Assembly (NCBI GenBank): GCA_013398615.1
Contig: VZSR01003807.1
Location: forward strand, 17,355,556 to 17,419,555
DNA: 64,000 bases
Source: Brachypodius melanocephalos
Lineage: Eukaryota; Chordata; Aves; Passeriformes; Pycnonotidae
Direction of reading: 5' to 3'
Shown one piece after another: positions 11,684 to 62,380 of the stretch. A program made the translations under genes and the position numbers. The stretch's first letter is position 1. Each line of letters begins with the position of its first letter. The notes beneath the pieces were generated by a model, which was not told the DNA's origin, did no database searches, and saw only the letters and a program-made list of their open reading frames with translations.

Positions 11684-13567
11684 CAGGTAGTCCAAGTCAC
11701 CTTTGAGAAACAGAACTGGTATTTTTTTGACTGATACCAGTAATGTGTCTATCTGAGGCTAGTAGTCTGCCCAGAAAGTGAGTGGATGCATTAGTCTGTG
11801 CTTTCACTCTTATTTGTTTGATGTTTGAGCTGAGAAAGCATTGCACAAAATTCTGTGCTGGAGCATCATGATAATAAGATCAATTCTCCTTCCACAACAA
11901 AAAGATGTAATCTGTTTTCCATTTGTGTCAATGTGCTTGTGTTGGAGACTGCACAGTGGTGAGGCCAGAGGATCTAGGAACTTATAAAATATTTATCCAA
12001 GACTTGTATGAATGTCTTCCATTAAGACAGTTGCTAAAAAAAATTATTATATCCTATGAGTACACATTTTATTCACTGTTTCAGAACACCTAGGTATCTG
12101 CCACTACCAATAATTTTCAGTCAGCTTCCAAAATATGGGAAATGGAAAAATGTAGTAACAACTGTCAATTTTATAAACTGCAGAAGGGTTGCTATTGAAA
12201 CACTGCAGCTGACATTGGTTTTCTGTTCTTTCCACCAGTTTTACTAAAATGCTGAGTAGTAAAGTCTTCAAGAAGTCACCATAGCTAGAAACCTTTGGAG
12301 AAGGGGCACATTCAGTGCTGTCTTATTTTTCATAAAACAACTGAAAATATCTGGCCTCTCTCTCTTCAGCCCAACAGATACTCTTGATCAATTGAACTGA
12401 ATTTTGCTGAAAGATCTACTAGCATTGGCAAAATCTTTTGGAGACCATCAACTGCTGTGAATAATGCTATGAATGAGCCTATTTAAATGGCTGAGGTCCA
12501 AGGAATTTGAGAATATCACATACCTATGAAATTGTCCTACCATCTACATTTCACTTGTTTCTTCTAGAACGGATCAATACAGAGAAAATCTGTGACGCCA
12601 AACAGGTGTATAAAAAAAGACAGGGCCACAGCTTGCTTAAGGTTGCTGACAATCTGTTCTGCATGAAGTCTCTCTGCAGGAAGAGCATGGGAGTGCTGAG
12701 TCTATTTTTTAAGCCAGGGAGAGTGCAGGAACATTTTGCAGATAGCTGAATTATCCACTCTCAAGATGCTATGACCTAAGTAGAAAGGAAACTCATTCAT
12801 GGAAAATACTGTGTTTTAATCTTGGCTTCTTTGAAAATCCGGTCCTGGCTCCCGGGACCTTATGGAATGTCTCCTGGCATTGTCTCTATGGCCAACTCAT
12901 TGCCTTGTTAAGCACAGGGTGGTAAAGTTGCAGAGATCCCAATCTGTCCATTTATCTCTGCCTGTTCTAACATTGAGAGCTGGAAAAGCCACACACACTG
13001 CACTGCAAACTCTTTGGACCACACTCCTGTGCCATCTCTGAAGGCTCTCTTCTGTAGGCAACAATAGGTCTGGTCTGGTTTGCTGACAAATTATGCAATT
13101 TGTCTGAGACATAAATTTGGCTTACCGTGGAAGCATTTGCTTGGCTGAGAGGCATACTCTATCAACAAATGCACTTATTGGAGTGTCTGCCATCACTGAA
13201 GTCATCGTCTTGCAGTCGAGGCCAAGTGTTACAGTGCACGTCTTCCCTCATCTCTCAAACAAATCACAAGACGGCTTACACAGCTCTGAGAAACTTTCAC
13301 TGCAGACAGCATGCTGTGGAGCTGACACTTGGGTAATGTTACACACGTGTAATCTCAGTTTATTGGATGACCATCAGCTTTAGAGATAGCAATTCCAGGA
13401 GGTTTTCTCAAGTAACTCTCAGACACTTGCTATGTCTCAGTTAACGGGTCAAGCAGCACAATCTTCTTTCCAAATGGCCTCCAAAATATTATTGTCACAT
13501 TCTAGGGTGATGTTTGAGTAGTCCTAAAGGTGTACTAATCCTGAGACAAAATGGATGTTTACTCCCT
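11684..13567. other. Intergenic DNA, no gene seen
   Basis: Ordinary AT-rich sequence; no exon, RNA gene or nameable repeat recognised. Confidence 0.5.
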
Positions 13568-14130
13568 TGCCATGGTTTAACCCCAACCAAACCCCATGCA
13601 GCCACATGCTCGCTCCCCCACCAGCTAGATTGGGGAGAGAATCAGATGGGCTGAAGAACTCGTGGGCTCAGATAAAGATAGGCTAAAAGGATGAGCAAAA
13701 GCCATGCACACAACCAAAGCAAAACAAGGTATTAATCCCTTGTTTCCCATGGGCAGGTGCTCAGAATCTCCAGGAGAGCAGGGGCCCATCACATGCAATG
13801 GTTACATACTCCATCACTCCAAATATCCCCTCCTTCCTCCTTCTTCCCCCCACTTTATATTCTGAGCATGAAGTCAAATGGTCTGGAATATCCCTGTGGT
13901 CTGTCAGCGTCACCTGTCCTGGCTGTGTCTACTCCCAGTTTCCCATATACCTCCCCACCCCCTGCCAGTGTGGCAGTCCAGGAAAGAGAAAAGGCCTTGG
14001 CTCTGTGTGAGCCCTGCTCAGCAATAGCGTAAACATCTCTATATTATCAACCCTGTGTTCAGAACAAATCCAAAACACAGCCCCATACCTTCCACTGTGA
14101 AAAAAAATTACCTCAGTCAAACCCAGTACA
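13568..14130 (-). mobile_element. Solo avian endogenous retrovirus LTR
   Basis: Matches a family I recall as common in bird genomes. Read on the minus strand it starts TGTACTGGGTTTGAC and has GGGGCTGTGTTTTGGATTTG, a TATA-type ATATAAAG (about 13854-13861) and ends GGTTAAACCATGGCA. It is about 563 bp. No internal retroviral genes lie on either side, so it is a solo LTR. Flanking 5-mers TCCCT (13563-13567) and TCTCT (14131-14135) may be a degraded target-site duplication. The family is probably ERVL- or ERVK-like; I cannot say which. Confidence 0.8.
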
Positions 14131-17100
14131 TCTCTTGACCATTAACCTTGCTGAATCATTATGGAAAGGTTATTCTTTGGCAACCCTAAATCTCAGACTG
14201 CAAGGGCCATCATAAGACAGCTGAAAATCTGTCCAAATACCTGGACCAAGTGTTCTGTGTTGCCTGGAAGCAGCTAGCACATTCATCAATAGAATGAAAT
14301 GTTTAACACTGGTTTTAAAAGAAAAACACTAACTCCAAAATAATGCAAATTCTTGATTATGATTAAGATAATTTTTAATGTAATAATAGTTACAAAGCAG
14401 ACTAGGAAGTGTATTAGGAACTAGTCTGAAAATAAATTGTAAAAATGCACTATGAACAGAGATACTCCATCAGCCAATGTCAAGAAAGGGTGAAATATCT
14501 AAATGTTTATTTCAGCTATCCCAGGCATCTTTGCTGGATGCACATCTATGCACTACACAATATTCAAGAAAATTAATCTCTTGAAAAGGTGAGAGTAAGA
14601 AGAAGGGACCAGGAAAAATACACTGCCATTGCCAAGTACAATTACCCTTTTCTGACATGTTGCTTGATATAAGTAGACAGGCTAGATCTCCTGGATAGTT
14701 GGTCTAATCAGATCTGATATGGAAAATTACAGGGGAGATAGGTTTATCAGAACAAATGATTGCAAGCAGGCAAGTGGAAAGTTACCTTTTCCACAGCTAC
14801 AGCTTTGGAACTCCTGACGATGCTCCAAGCATCTGCTTACATCTGCAGAAAATAAGGCAGTTGTCTTTCCTTTGGTCAGCCTTTCTACACTGAAGAAGCC
14901 AAACATAAATAATGGTATGTGGGTTTTCCAAGCCAGGCATTAGTGTTACATAGTTCTAAGCTGCTGTGAAAGGGGAAGAAGCTGATCAGCCGTGGAATTG
15001 TAAGCTGGACCACGAGAAAAGCTCTGCATTGGGGAGTAATCTACATGCTGAAAACCACCGAGGAACTCTGGATTAAGTACAAAGGTGGAGAAACAGGAAA
15101 GAAACCTATCAGCCAGAATTACACTAGAGAGTCTGCTGTGTTATTCAGTTTGATGCTCTCAACAAAGCAAATATCAACACATTTGTTGTCTATTTTATAG
15201 TTCTATAAATCCACCACTGTGAAAAGAGTTCTGGCTTCTTCTATTCATTATGTTATCCTGAAATTCACAATGATAAAAACTCTGGAAACACCACTTCTCC
15301 AGATGACAGAATATTGTGGAGACAGATTGTCAGTTTATTGCTGTGAGAGTCAAGAAAGACTTCCAGTTACAAGGCTGGGAGTATAATGTGATGATTTATC
15401 ATGACAATATTTTTCTTGTAATGCATCCCAATATTGAAATCCATGGTTACCAGAGATAAAGAGGTTCACCCTCTTTTAATTCAGAAATATGCCAAAACAA
15501 TGTCATCCACTTCTTTACGCACCTCATCTTCTTAAAACTGTTTAAAAGGAACTATTGTCCCAGAGCCCAGTGGCTGCTTTCTGTAGCCAGATGTTTTGTT
15601 CTGTGGTGTTATTGTATCACCACAGAGGTCACTGCTATTGCATCACTGCAGAGATCACTACCACAGAGTCTTCATTGCAGAGACAATATTCCTTTACTAA
15701 CCCCAGCGGTCAGTTTGAGTGCTGGGTGTCTGTAGATTTGCACACTTGAATGAAGGACCTGCTGGCTCTGATAGCTACAGGTGCAAGGAAGGATATTTAA
15801 ACTCACAACTACCACTGGAATTACAAGAAAGATTGAAAATCAATAAAGACAGATAGCTGAAGAAAGTAAGGAACCACATGTTCTCCATATATTTTCTAGC
15901 ATAAAACCACAGAGTAGAGTATGCCTGTTGTTCAAAAGGGGTAGGGACAAGAGAAAGCTACCAATTTAAGATTTACATGTTCTACCCACCTCTATGAAAG
16001 TGGTTGAAATACTAATAGAAATTCAGTATCTCCTTCAGCCCTTATGTAAGGAGTGTTATTTCCTCTTAAAATTCAGAACACTTTCATTATAGACTTACAC
16101 TAATCTCTACACATGAAGTAGAATAAAAAATTTCAACAAGGATTAACTAAGTCATGGGGCCCTGGCCAGAGAATAATAGATACAGGATTTATCAACGAGT
16201 AAGGGCCAAGAGTTGAGATTAATTTCGGGTGCGTGATTCATATCCTGCCGTGATATGTCAACAAAAATCACTTAGTGCCTCAGTTACCTGTGTGTTAGAA
16301 CAAAATAACAGCATCTTTCCACTCAACAGGGAAGAAGGGAACTGTGCCTCTCTCCCCAAAAGCTCTCACCTGGTCATGCTCAGTGGTAGAACACTGCAGC
16401 TCTTGGTGGGGTGCAGTGGGACAAGTAGCATGAATGGGATTTACCTGACAAGCAGAGGGGGGATGTAGCAGCAATACACACCTGCCACTGGGTTTCCTTT
16501 GCTCCATCCTCATGGCCACATGCCCAGGGAATGATTCTTTCCCTACATGTGCCCCACTGCAGCAGCTGCCAGCAGCCAAGGGGGAGGCCGCTGCAATACT
16601 TGATTTATGATGAATTTGCACTTAGTATTGCATGGCATTGAAGCACACAGAATCCACAGCATTTTGTGAGGAGATTGCTGGGTGATGAATAGGCTGAGAA
16701 AGGCCAGGCAAACAGTATTATTGTAACACTACATAAATATGCTTTTCCCCCCTTTAACATTAAAACACCTGATTTCCTCTAGCATTGTAAACACATCACT
16801 TTATTAGGTCTAGGAGAGCTGATGAATTTAAAGTAATTTTCAGCAAACAAGTGGCAGCCTCTCTGCTTTTTAGATGGAAGTGAAGGAAAGAAATGTTTTT
16901 CATGAAAACATATGAAGCAACAAAAGGGACAGGAGAAAACTCTTGCCTGCACTGAAGCTTCTTATAGACAAGAGCCACCCAGGTGCTATTAGTGGAAAAC
17001 TGTTAGAAAACAGGGGAAAGACAGGCCATAATCTCCTTGAAACTGTTGGCACCGTCTCAGTGTTTTGTATCTAATAAATTTAGCTTTCAGGAGGAAGTTG

Positions 17101-20100
17101 AAATAAGCAGCATTTACTAGTATTTAAGAATGAAAATGAATACATTGATTGTGTACAATGTTACCATCTGCTAAATGAGGCAATTTCGGCCAGGGCTTGA
17201 CAATTTCTTTGCAGACACAAAATTTAACCCAAGGCTTTTCAACCATAAAATTAGTGCCCTGTAAAAGGACAGATAAATGTCTAAGCAAGTGCCTCATTAC
17301 TGTCAGAGCAATGATTTACTGTTCCATTTTACTGTTGTGTTTTCCTGGTTATTAGAGTGAAGGTTGAGTCAGCCTTTCCATTATAAGTAAACTTCCTTTA
17401 AGAAACCACAGTTTAACCAGAGAAGAAAACTCACTTGTAAGCATTTAGGTACACAAAAACAACAACACGGACAAGTGCTTGCATATGTTTGGGGTGAGCA
17501 GTTCTTGACCTCTTGAAGCTCCAAATTAGCTGTTTCTTTTCCTCTGTGAATAGATGCCTCCCAGCTAGAATACCTGCTCCACCGAGAAGCAACTTAGTTT
17601 CAGGAGGAAATAAAAGCAACTCGGAGGGAACCAGCAAAGCACTGGCAGCTGCACCCCTTGCTCCTTGGGGGCTACACCCAGGTGTGATGCTCCCTGGGTC
17701 ATTGCCCCTCCCCAGAGGAATGGTGACAGGCAGAGTTGTAGTGGGCAAGGTGAGGGGCCGGGTGAGTGGGGTGACTGCCCCCCTTGAGAAGGGACCTGTG
17801 CAGAATTGGCTCTTCCCCCTTTCATCTGGTCATGGGGGTCAAGTGGCTACACTGCATCTGTTTTGGCCACCAGGCAGTCCCGTATTGAACGTGACTTTGT
17901 CTCTGATCAAGACTATTCAGAGCTTTTAATAAATTCATTTGAGCTCCCAATGAGTAACTGAAGAGATCAGGCTTTGCTAATTACCCTACCTCCATCAGCT
18001 GCCATGCATCTGTGGTGGTCTGTGGTGATTATTGAGGACTGCATTCCATAAATCAGAGTGTATTTGCCATTTGACTGGAGCAGCCCTCCACTGGCTTGAC
18101 TCCATTTTTCTCCCTCTCCCATTTTTTATCCTCTCTCTTTTGTTTTTCTTTTAAACATGAGTGATCATGAGGCACAGATCTCACTAAGGGTTTCTGGTTT
18201 GCATGAGCTGCAGAGATATAACACATGCTCCAATCATGTCTTGTACCATCAAATCAAATCAAACTAAAAAATTTCCATGTGAGAAAGATAGCATTTGAGG
18301 CTAATGCATCCTCATAAAAATAACACTAGGCTGCACATGGGAGATGCTGGTGAGATACAGGCAGAGGCCTCTCCTGGCACCAGACATCCCCAGCACAGAG
18401 CGGTCCCTGAGAGAGTGGCTGGGTGGGAGCCTGGCTACCAGCCAAGGCTACCCCAACCCCCCCCCACCCCCAAAAAACCACAACCCTGCGAAGAAGTCCT
18501 ACTGCAAAGTGCCAGGAGTTTGCACCACTATCCAGAATGCTCACAATACTAGACATGATCTCCTAATGCTTATTCCTTTTTTCCTTTTCTTCACTTATCT
18601 TTTAATTTTTTTTTTCTGATTTTAGAAACATTATTCTTCACAATTGTACCAAATTAGAACCATTTTGAATCAGAAAGCTAAAAACCCAAGATCCTAATCC
18701 AGATAAGTTGAAAGTAAAGAACAGGGGCTTGATACGTCAGCTGAGAGCCACAGTCACCAGACTCCTACAATGCTCAGACTGTTTTTCTGGCTGATGTGGT
18801 GGGTCCTTGATTCACTCTTTCTCTAAATAGGACTAGAAACATTCCATTCATTGACACTGGTGTGTGCGCTCCCAAAACACATTTTGGTCTCAATGAGTCA
18901 ACAATTTCTAATATTTTCCAAATAGCTCCAGTTGTTTTTGGTTTGTTTTTTTTTTAATGTAGAAAAAGTGCATGCTTCCTAGCCAAGGGCACAGTAGATT
19001 GTATAGTAGAGAAGGAAACATGAATCACTTTCCATTTGCCTCTCTGCTGCACTCCAATTCTCCCAGACACTACGAGCAAGAGAGAAAAATTGAATCTAAT
19101 TAAGCTCCATTCTAGCCTTACTCCTTCATATAATTCCTATAAATCCTGTCCTTCATACTTTTCTGCACTCTTGCTTCATGTTTACTGGAGTGAGTATGTG
19201 AATTTCTAATAGCCCATCTTTAGATGGATGTCTGATGCCTAAATTATCCAGACAATCTGAGTAATTTTTTTTTTTTGTGTACCAAAGGAGTTTCTTTGCT
19301 TGTCCACTTAAAAAATCAATTTCTGAAACTTTCTGGTGTTTTCTTCTTTGCTATCTTTACTTCCCAACCAGAAAAAACAAATTATTCATTTTTTTTATTA
19401 GCTATTTCAAGTTACATACTCAGTCCTTTGAAAATCAGACCTTGAAATTTGTAGAGAAACTAATATGGAAAAACAAACTTGTGATGTTTTGGCTTTCTCA
19501 GAATTCCTTCTACTGCCTGGGCTTTTGGAAAATCAAAAAAGTTCTCCCAAACTTATAAACATTTCCAAAATGTTTCAGAATCCACTATTTGCTTGGAAAA
19601 AGAAAAAAAAAATTAACCAAACAAGTCAACCCTGAAGTGCATTTTTCTGGACGAGTTTTATAGGTCATGGATAATGACAAAGAAGCATTTTTGCACTCAA
19701 ATGAGGAAGAGTCTATGCATAAATGTTCTCAGTATGATATTTTTGCTTTAGTTCATCACTGTGAACATCATGTGCACAATGTGAGCCATTTAGACCACTG
19801 AGTTTCTCAGCAATGAGAAATGAAGTTAATATTGTGCTATCACCAATTTTCTGACTACCTTTTATCTCACTCTTCTGAAATGTTATTGAATGGGTCTTCT
19901 CTGGACTCATGTGCAAACCCATTTGGGAGAGACACTGTGAAACTGTTTACTATGGGTTTGTCTGCTCAGTAGATGAGATTTCTTCATATTTTGTCCACTT
20001 GATTTTTGATAGAACTTCCTTTTTATTCCCAAAAGTGAGAAGGCAGCAGATGTACATACAGAACAGCTGTGTTTGTAAGAGACATGCTTTAATGCAACGC

Positions 20101-20751
20101 CTTGCAAAGAAGTCCACTACTTACAAGCTTCTTCTTGTGGCTGAATCAAGGCTCTGCCACTTGCCATGTAGTTCCCAAGACCATAATGTCACATCTAAGT
20201 GTGCTGACAATTCTGTGATCCCACTTTGACCTCTGCTAGCAGACTGTGGAGGGACTGCCTCCTCCAAATGAAATTCAGAACCTTACTAAAAAAGTGAAGT
20301 ACTGCTCTCAAAAACATTTAGAGTTTCATGAGGGTGACCTTCAAGTGGAAAGGCTACTTGCTCCTCAGTAGCCCAGTCTGTCTCCTGAACGACCCATAAA
20401 GATATTAGCATAACATTAGTGAGTGAACTGGCACGGCAATTTAAATGCATACACTGTATGTCTACATCATCAAATTGGGTTTTTTTCTGTATTTTGTCAG
20501 AAGGACACTGCAAAAAAGCTGCTAATTGTCTCTCAGGCTGCATCTGGAGCAAGGCACAGTTCACAGGTGAGCCAGTGTCTACCAAACCACATACATGGAC
20601 TCAAGGCTTCTCCAGGCATGAGTGACAAGGGCAGCATGGACGTCAGAGTCCCAGCTCACACTCAGCTTCTGTAAGAGACACTGCATCTTTCAACCACAAA
20701 CCAAACAACTTACAACGTTGTATAGTGCAGAAAATGACACTTCCAAGTGTA
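14131..20751. other. Intergenic DNA; possible conserved non-coding stretches at 17.0-17.4 and 17.9-18.1 kb
   Basis: No exons or RNA genes recognised. A partial duplication of about 28 bp with gtatcaccacagaggtcact and gcatcactgcagagatcact lies at 15612-15660. Around 17990-18060 E-box-like CAGCTG and CATCTG and two TGTGGT strings cluster. Confidence 0.45.
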
Positions 20752-23700
20752 TTTATTGAGAAATAGTAAAGATGTACATAATTTTACAAGCTTTTAATTT
20801 TAATTTACATTTTTCTTAAATTAGGTAGGCCCTAATAAACTATAATCTGCTAATACATGACAGAGACCCTTGGCTTCAAATCTCCAAAATGCTGCTATTG
20901 CTGGGATTTTGGCTAATGTCACTTCAGCTCCTCTTCAGAGATACTAAATACCATATTCATTTACAGTATATGCCCGGTGTAAATCCTATAGAGCAGAGAT
21001 GACTTTTGAACTGAAACCCTGAATCTGGATGCAACCTCATTGCTAAAACCTAGTCTTCCTATCATGGGTCAAGCTTATATTCTCCATAAACTCTGCAATT
21101 CCAATAGGATGTAATATTTCATCGGCCCCAGGATGAAGAGTGCTTGTATAGAGGACTTTGATTTGGCTTCATCTCCCTTGCCAATGCTTACACTGGAATA
21201 CACTCTGCATCTGCTTCAGAGCCTGCAAACACTGCTGCTCACACTGGATTCAAATGGGAACACATCTGGGAGCTAGCTGCTACCTATGTCTTTGTGTACA
21301 ATCTCCACAGGCATCTAAAAATAAGTATAATTTTTAGGTTTTTTCTGCCCTCTTTTACTGCACAGAGTTATGTCTAAGATACTATCCCGTGACTGCAATC
21401 ACAAAATATTTGTATTTTGCAAGCTGACCACTCAAATGCCTAATAATGTTCAGGTTCTGTAGAGAGAACTGCTAGAGTATCATCAAAAGGCATTTTATTC
21501 TCCATTTCATTTGCACAAAACATGGACAAGTGGGACCTTGTGCTCAATCTTAGTTGTTGAGGAGAGGCTGAAGGGAAGGTAGTTTCTGATTAATATGCTT
21601 CTGAATTAAAATGCACTCAATGTCAAAGTGACCAACCTTCAGTTTAATCTTCTTAGACCCATCTGGAACAGTCTGGCGTGACTGTCACTGCCTTGGTTAT
21701 TTTGTCCTCTGTATTGTTCATGCAGGAAAATATAATAGACTAATTTCTCCCTACAAGGCAGGCATGTACTACACAATTTTATTTGAAGATATATAGCAAT
21801 TTTTGCTTAGCAAGAGAGTATTAATGCTCTGAAATTTTGTTTTAGGGTTTCGGTATTGCGAAGCCTTTTGAGCTACAGCCTTGAATTTTCTTTGGATACA
21901 TGTTTGTGTAGATTACTTGTTTTAACAATTAACTTCTGCTATGGTAGCACACATTACATTGTCATGCTCTGTAACATTTCCCTCCATCTCCTCTCTAGAA
22001 GTCCATATATTAATTGAGCCATATCTGCCACAGAAAGCTAAGCACAACTCCAATGAAGGCACTGCAAACCTTTAATAAGAACCAACAGCTGTTGCTGGGC
22101 TACTTTTTGTTCTTACATCTGATTAGGAAAAGAACACTGAAAAATTTAACCAATAACTTGAGAAATAGCATTACTTCATGCATTTAAATAACACTATGAC
22201 ATGTCAAAAAAAAAAAAAAGAAAAAAAGCTAGTCAACCATACAAATTTTTTGGTTTATCATTTTTTACATTGAGATTTTTATGTAACGCTGGAACTTGAG
22301 AAGGGCTTCAAATTTCTTTCCCATTCCAGCAGAAACACCTTTTTTCCCTCCTGAGAAACTATAAAAGGCTGTACGACAGATTTTTATGACATGTATTTCC
22401 AGGTACTGAAAAGACAAAAAAGGTATGTGTAATTTTTTGTGTTTTGGACACACAAGTCTATCACCCAAATATCTACCTAGTCTACAGCAATTTCATATGT
22501 GGTGAGTCTCATGTGATGGCTTTAAACTGCCCAGTGATAAAAAGCTGTTTGTTGTGTGATGACTTGTATATCCAATTCCAACACAGCAAAGAAATCCACT
22601 TTTGTGACTTTATAGAGGAGTTTCACCTTGGACTTGTAGCAGCTCCAGGCTTTCACTTACCAAGTAACCTTATTAAAACCTCAACTAAGTTTAAATGAAC
22701 AAAGTTACTAGCTGGTAACTATGGCATATGGTGGCTTAAGAGCACAAAGAGGGAAGATTTTCACCTCAGTGCTGACTACTGTGTTTGTGCAGACATTCTG
22801 GAGTTTGCCTTTAACATCTTCTCTTGCAAATATCTCTTCACACAGTCAGCACACATGCAGCCTCTGGTGTCTCCACAGAGGGCGTTAAAAATTGTAAAAG
22901 TTGTTTCCATCTTCTGCCATGAGAGGTGAACAACTTGCTGTTGTTTCAGAGTGCTCAGGCTGCACATGGAACACTAAGGGCCCTGTGTGCAATATGGATC
23001 TTGCTCATTTTCCATAGCTGAAAGGTAGCATGTTCAAAACTTGCACGGTAATTATTGCTCTATGGACCGTAACTTTTAATAGAAATTATGGAAGTTAAGG
23101 TGATTTATTTCTCAATGCTTCTGAAGGTGATGAAAATCACCTTCTCATTCTCTCCTCAGGTGCCTGACATGTATTGAAATTTCTGATTCAAAAACATTTA
23201 GGGTTGTCCCTGTGTAATTTTGTTGAGAAATTAAAAATGGATGAGAAAAATCATGCTGACCCAAAACAAAACACACAAAAATGTGGAACAGAATAGAAAA
23301 GCTATCAACAGCAATTCCAGAAGCTTGTGCTAATGCTTAATATGCAAAATGTAGCATCATTTCCACATCTGACTGATGAGAGCTTCTTTAGTAAATCTTC
23401 ATTCATAATGAACTTGTGTTTTATTCCCCATCTGGGATTAACTCCACATTTTCACCTTCTGTTAATGCCACCTGAACAATTTGTCTGCTGGGTGGGACTT
23501 TGTGCTGTTATACATAGCAGATGCACTCACTGTATGGCTTTCAGTGGACTCAGTAATTAATGAATATGGCTCTTAGTTCTCTTGCTGGAGAATCAAGAAA
23601 TGATGCTGAAGGTGTTAAACACTACTTATTCTTTTACCTTTCCAGGTAGCGGTCCCCAGTATCAACTTCCCAATATATTCTTAACTTTTCTCAAAAAATC

Positions 23701-24526
23701 AGTGGAATTATTCAGAATCCAAATAAAAACACAAACTTTCCTTTATTATTTTTTCTCACTGCAACAAATACTTAAATTATTTGGTGCAGCCCTGTTCTTT
23801 GATTTCTTTGAATTTCAAATTTGGTCATGTCAAAAGTTATCACAAAGGTTTTTTGTTTATCTACATAGTTTTTAACCAAAATTACATTATAACACACGAA
23901 CACAGTCTTCTCTTTAAGGCACAACACATCATATGCACATTCTGTTTGCCAAACTTATAAAAGAGACAATATTATATAACCCTTTCCCTCCCCTGCCCTC
24001 CCCCCCAAAAAAGGAAAGAAAAATTGCATCCACTTCCAAAATCAGCTGCTAATAAAGTCACAGTAAATTATTTTCATCAATAATTTACACAAATTACAGG
24101 TCTAGACAGGATTATCATTATACAGTCTGAGTGCATTCCAATTCAGATTTTTTGGGTTAGGTAGGCTAAAGTCTGGTTCAAACCTCAGTGCTGAGAATAT
24201 ATCCCATTTTGAGGAATGTTGTTGAACACCACCTTGTTGTCTGGAAAATGCGTTTTGGTGCTTTGCCAGTTCGAGTCCTTTGTTCACTCCTGTCAGGGCT
24301 CACTTGGTGTGTACCAGCAACCTCCACAGTTTTAATTCATTTAAAAACGTTGCATATATAAGACCATAGAGCTTTCTTACGTAGCACTAATGTTTTAACT
24401 TCATTCAGCAATCTGAATTCTTCAACTAGGAATTTTTAATTCCAAATATTTCTTCCCTTCTTAAGACAATTCATATGTGTAAAGCCAGAGGCATTGAATC
24501 ACACATAAAAATTCAGTGTACTTGAA

Positions 24527-24563
<37 letters not shown>

Positions 24564-24589
24564 AAAGGATCACCAGCTTTAGAACACAG
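20752..24589 (-). other. EYA4: Probable EYA4 3' UTR and flank, end not resolved
   Basis: The sequence after the stop codon is non-coding and AT-rich. AATAAA hexamers on the gene strand lie at 23742-23747, 23420-23425, 23104-23109, 21778-21783, 21494-21499 and 20752-20757. I cannot tell which is used. The lower limit given is the most distal hexamer, chosen because mammalian EYA4 has a 3' UTR of roughly 3 kb. Contains a (TA)n tract at 24527-24563 and an A-rich run at 22206-22227. Confidence 0.35.
24527..24563. repeat. (TA)n microsatellite just downstream of the EYA4 stop
   Basis: Alternating AT over 37 bp with a single G interruption (atatgtatat). It begins 27 bp after the stop codon on the gene strand, so it would be in the mature mRNA. 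The alternation is self-complementary. Confidence 0.95.

Positions 24590-62380
<37,791 letters not shown>

Noticed and set aside
15612..15660. CRISPR-like or satellite repeat
   Set aside because: Only two imperfect units of about 28 bp in a vertebrate genome: a chance or slippage duplication.
17513..17929. 138-codon plus-strand frame
   Set aside because: No recognisable homology; it sits in a slightly GC-richer intergenic patch with overlapping frames on the other strand.
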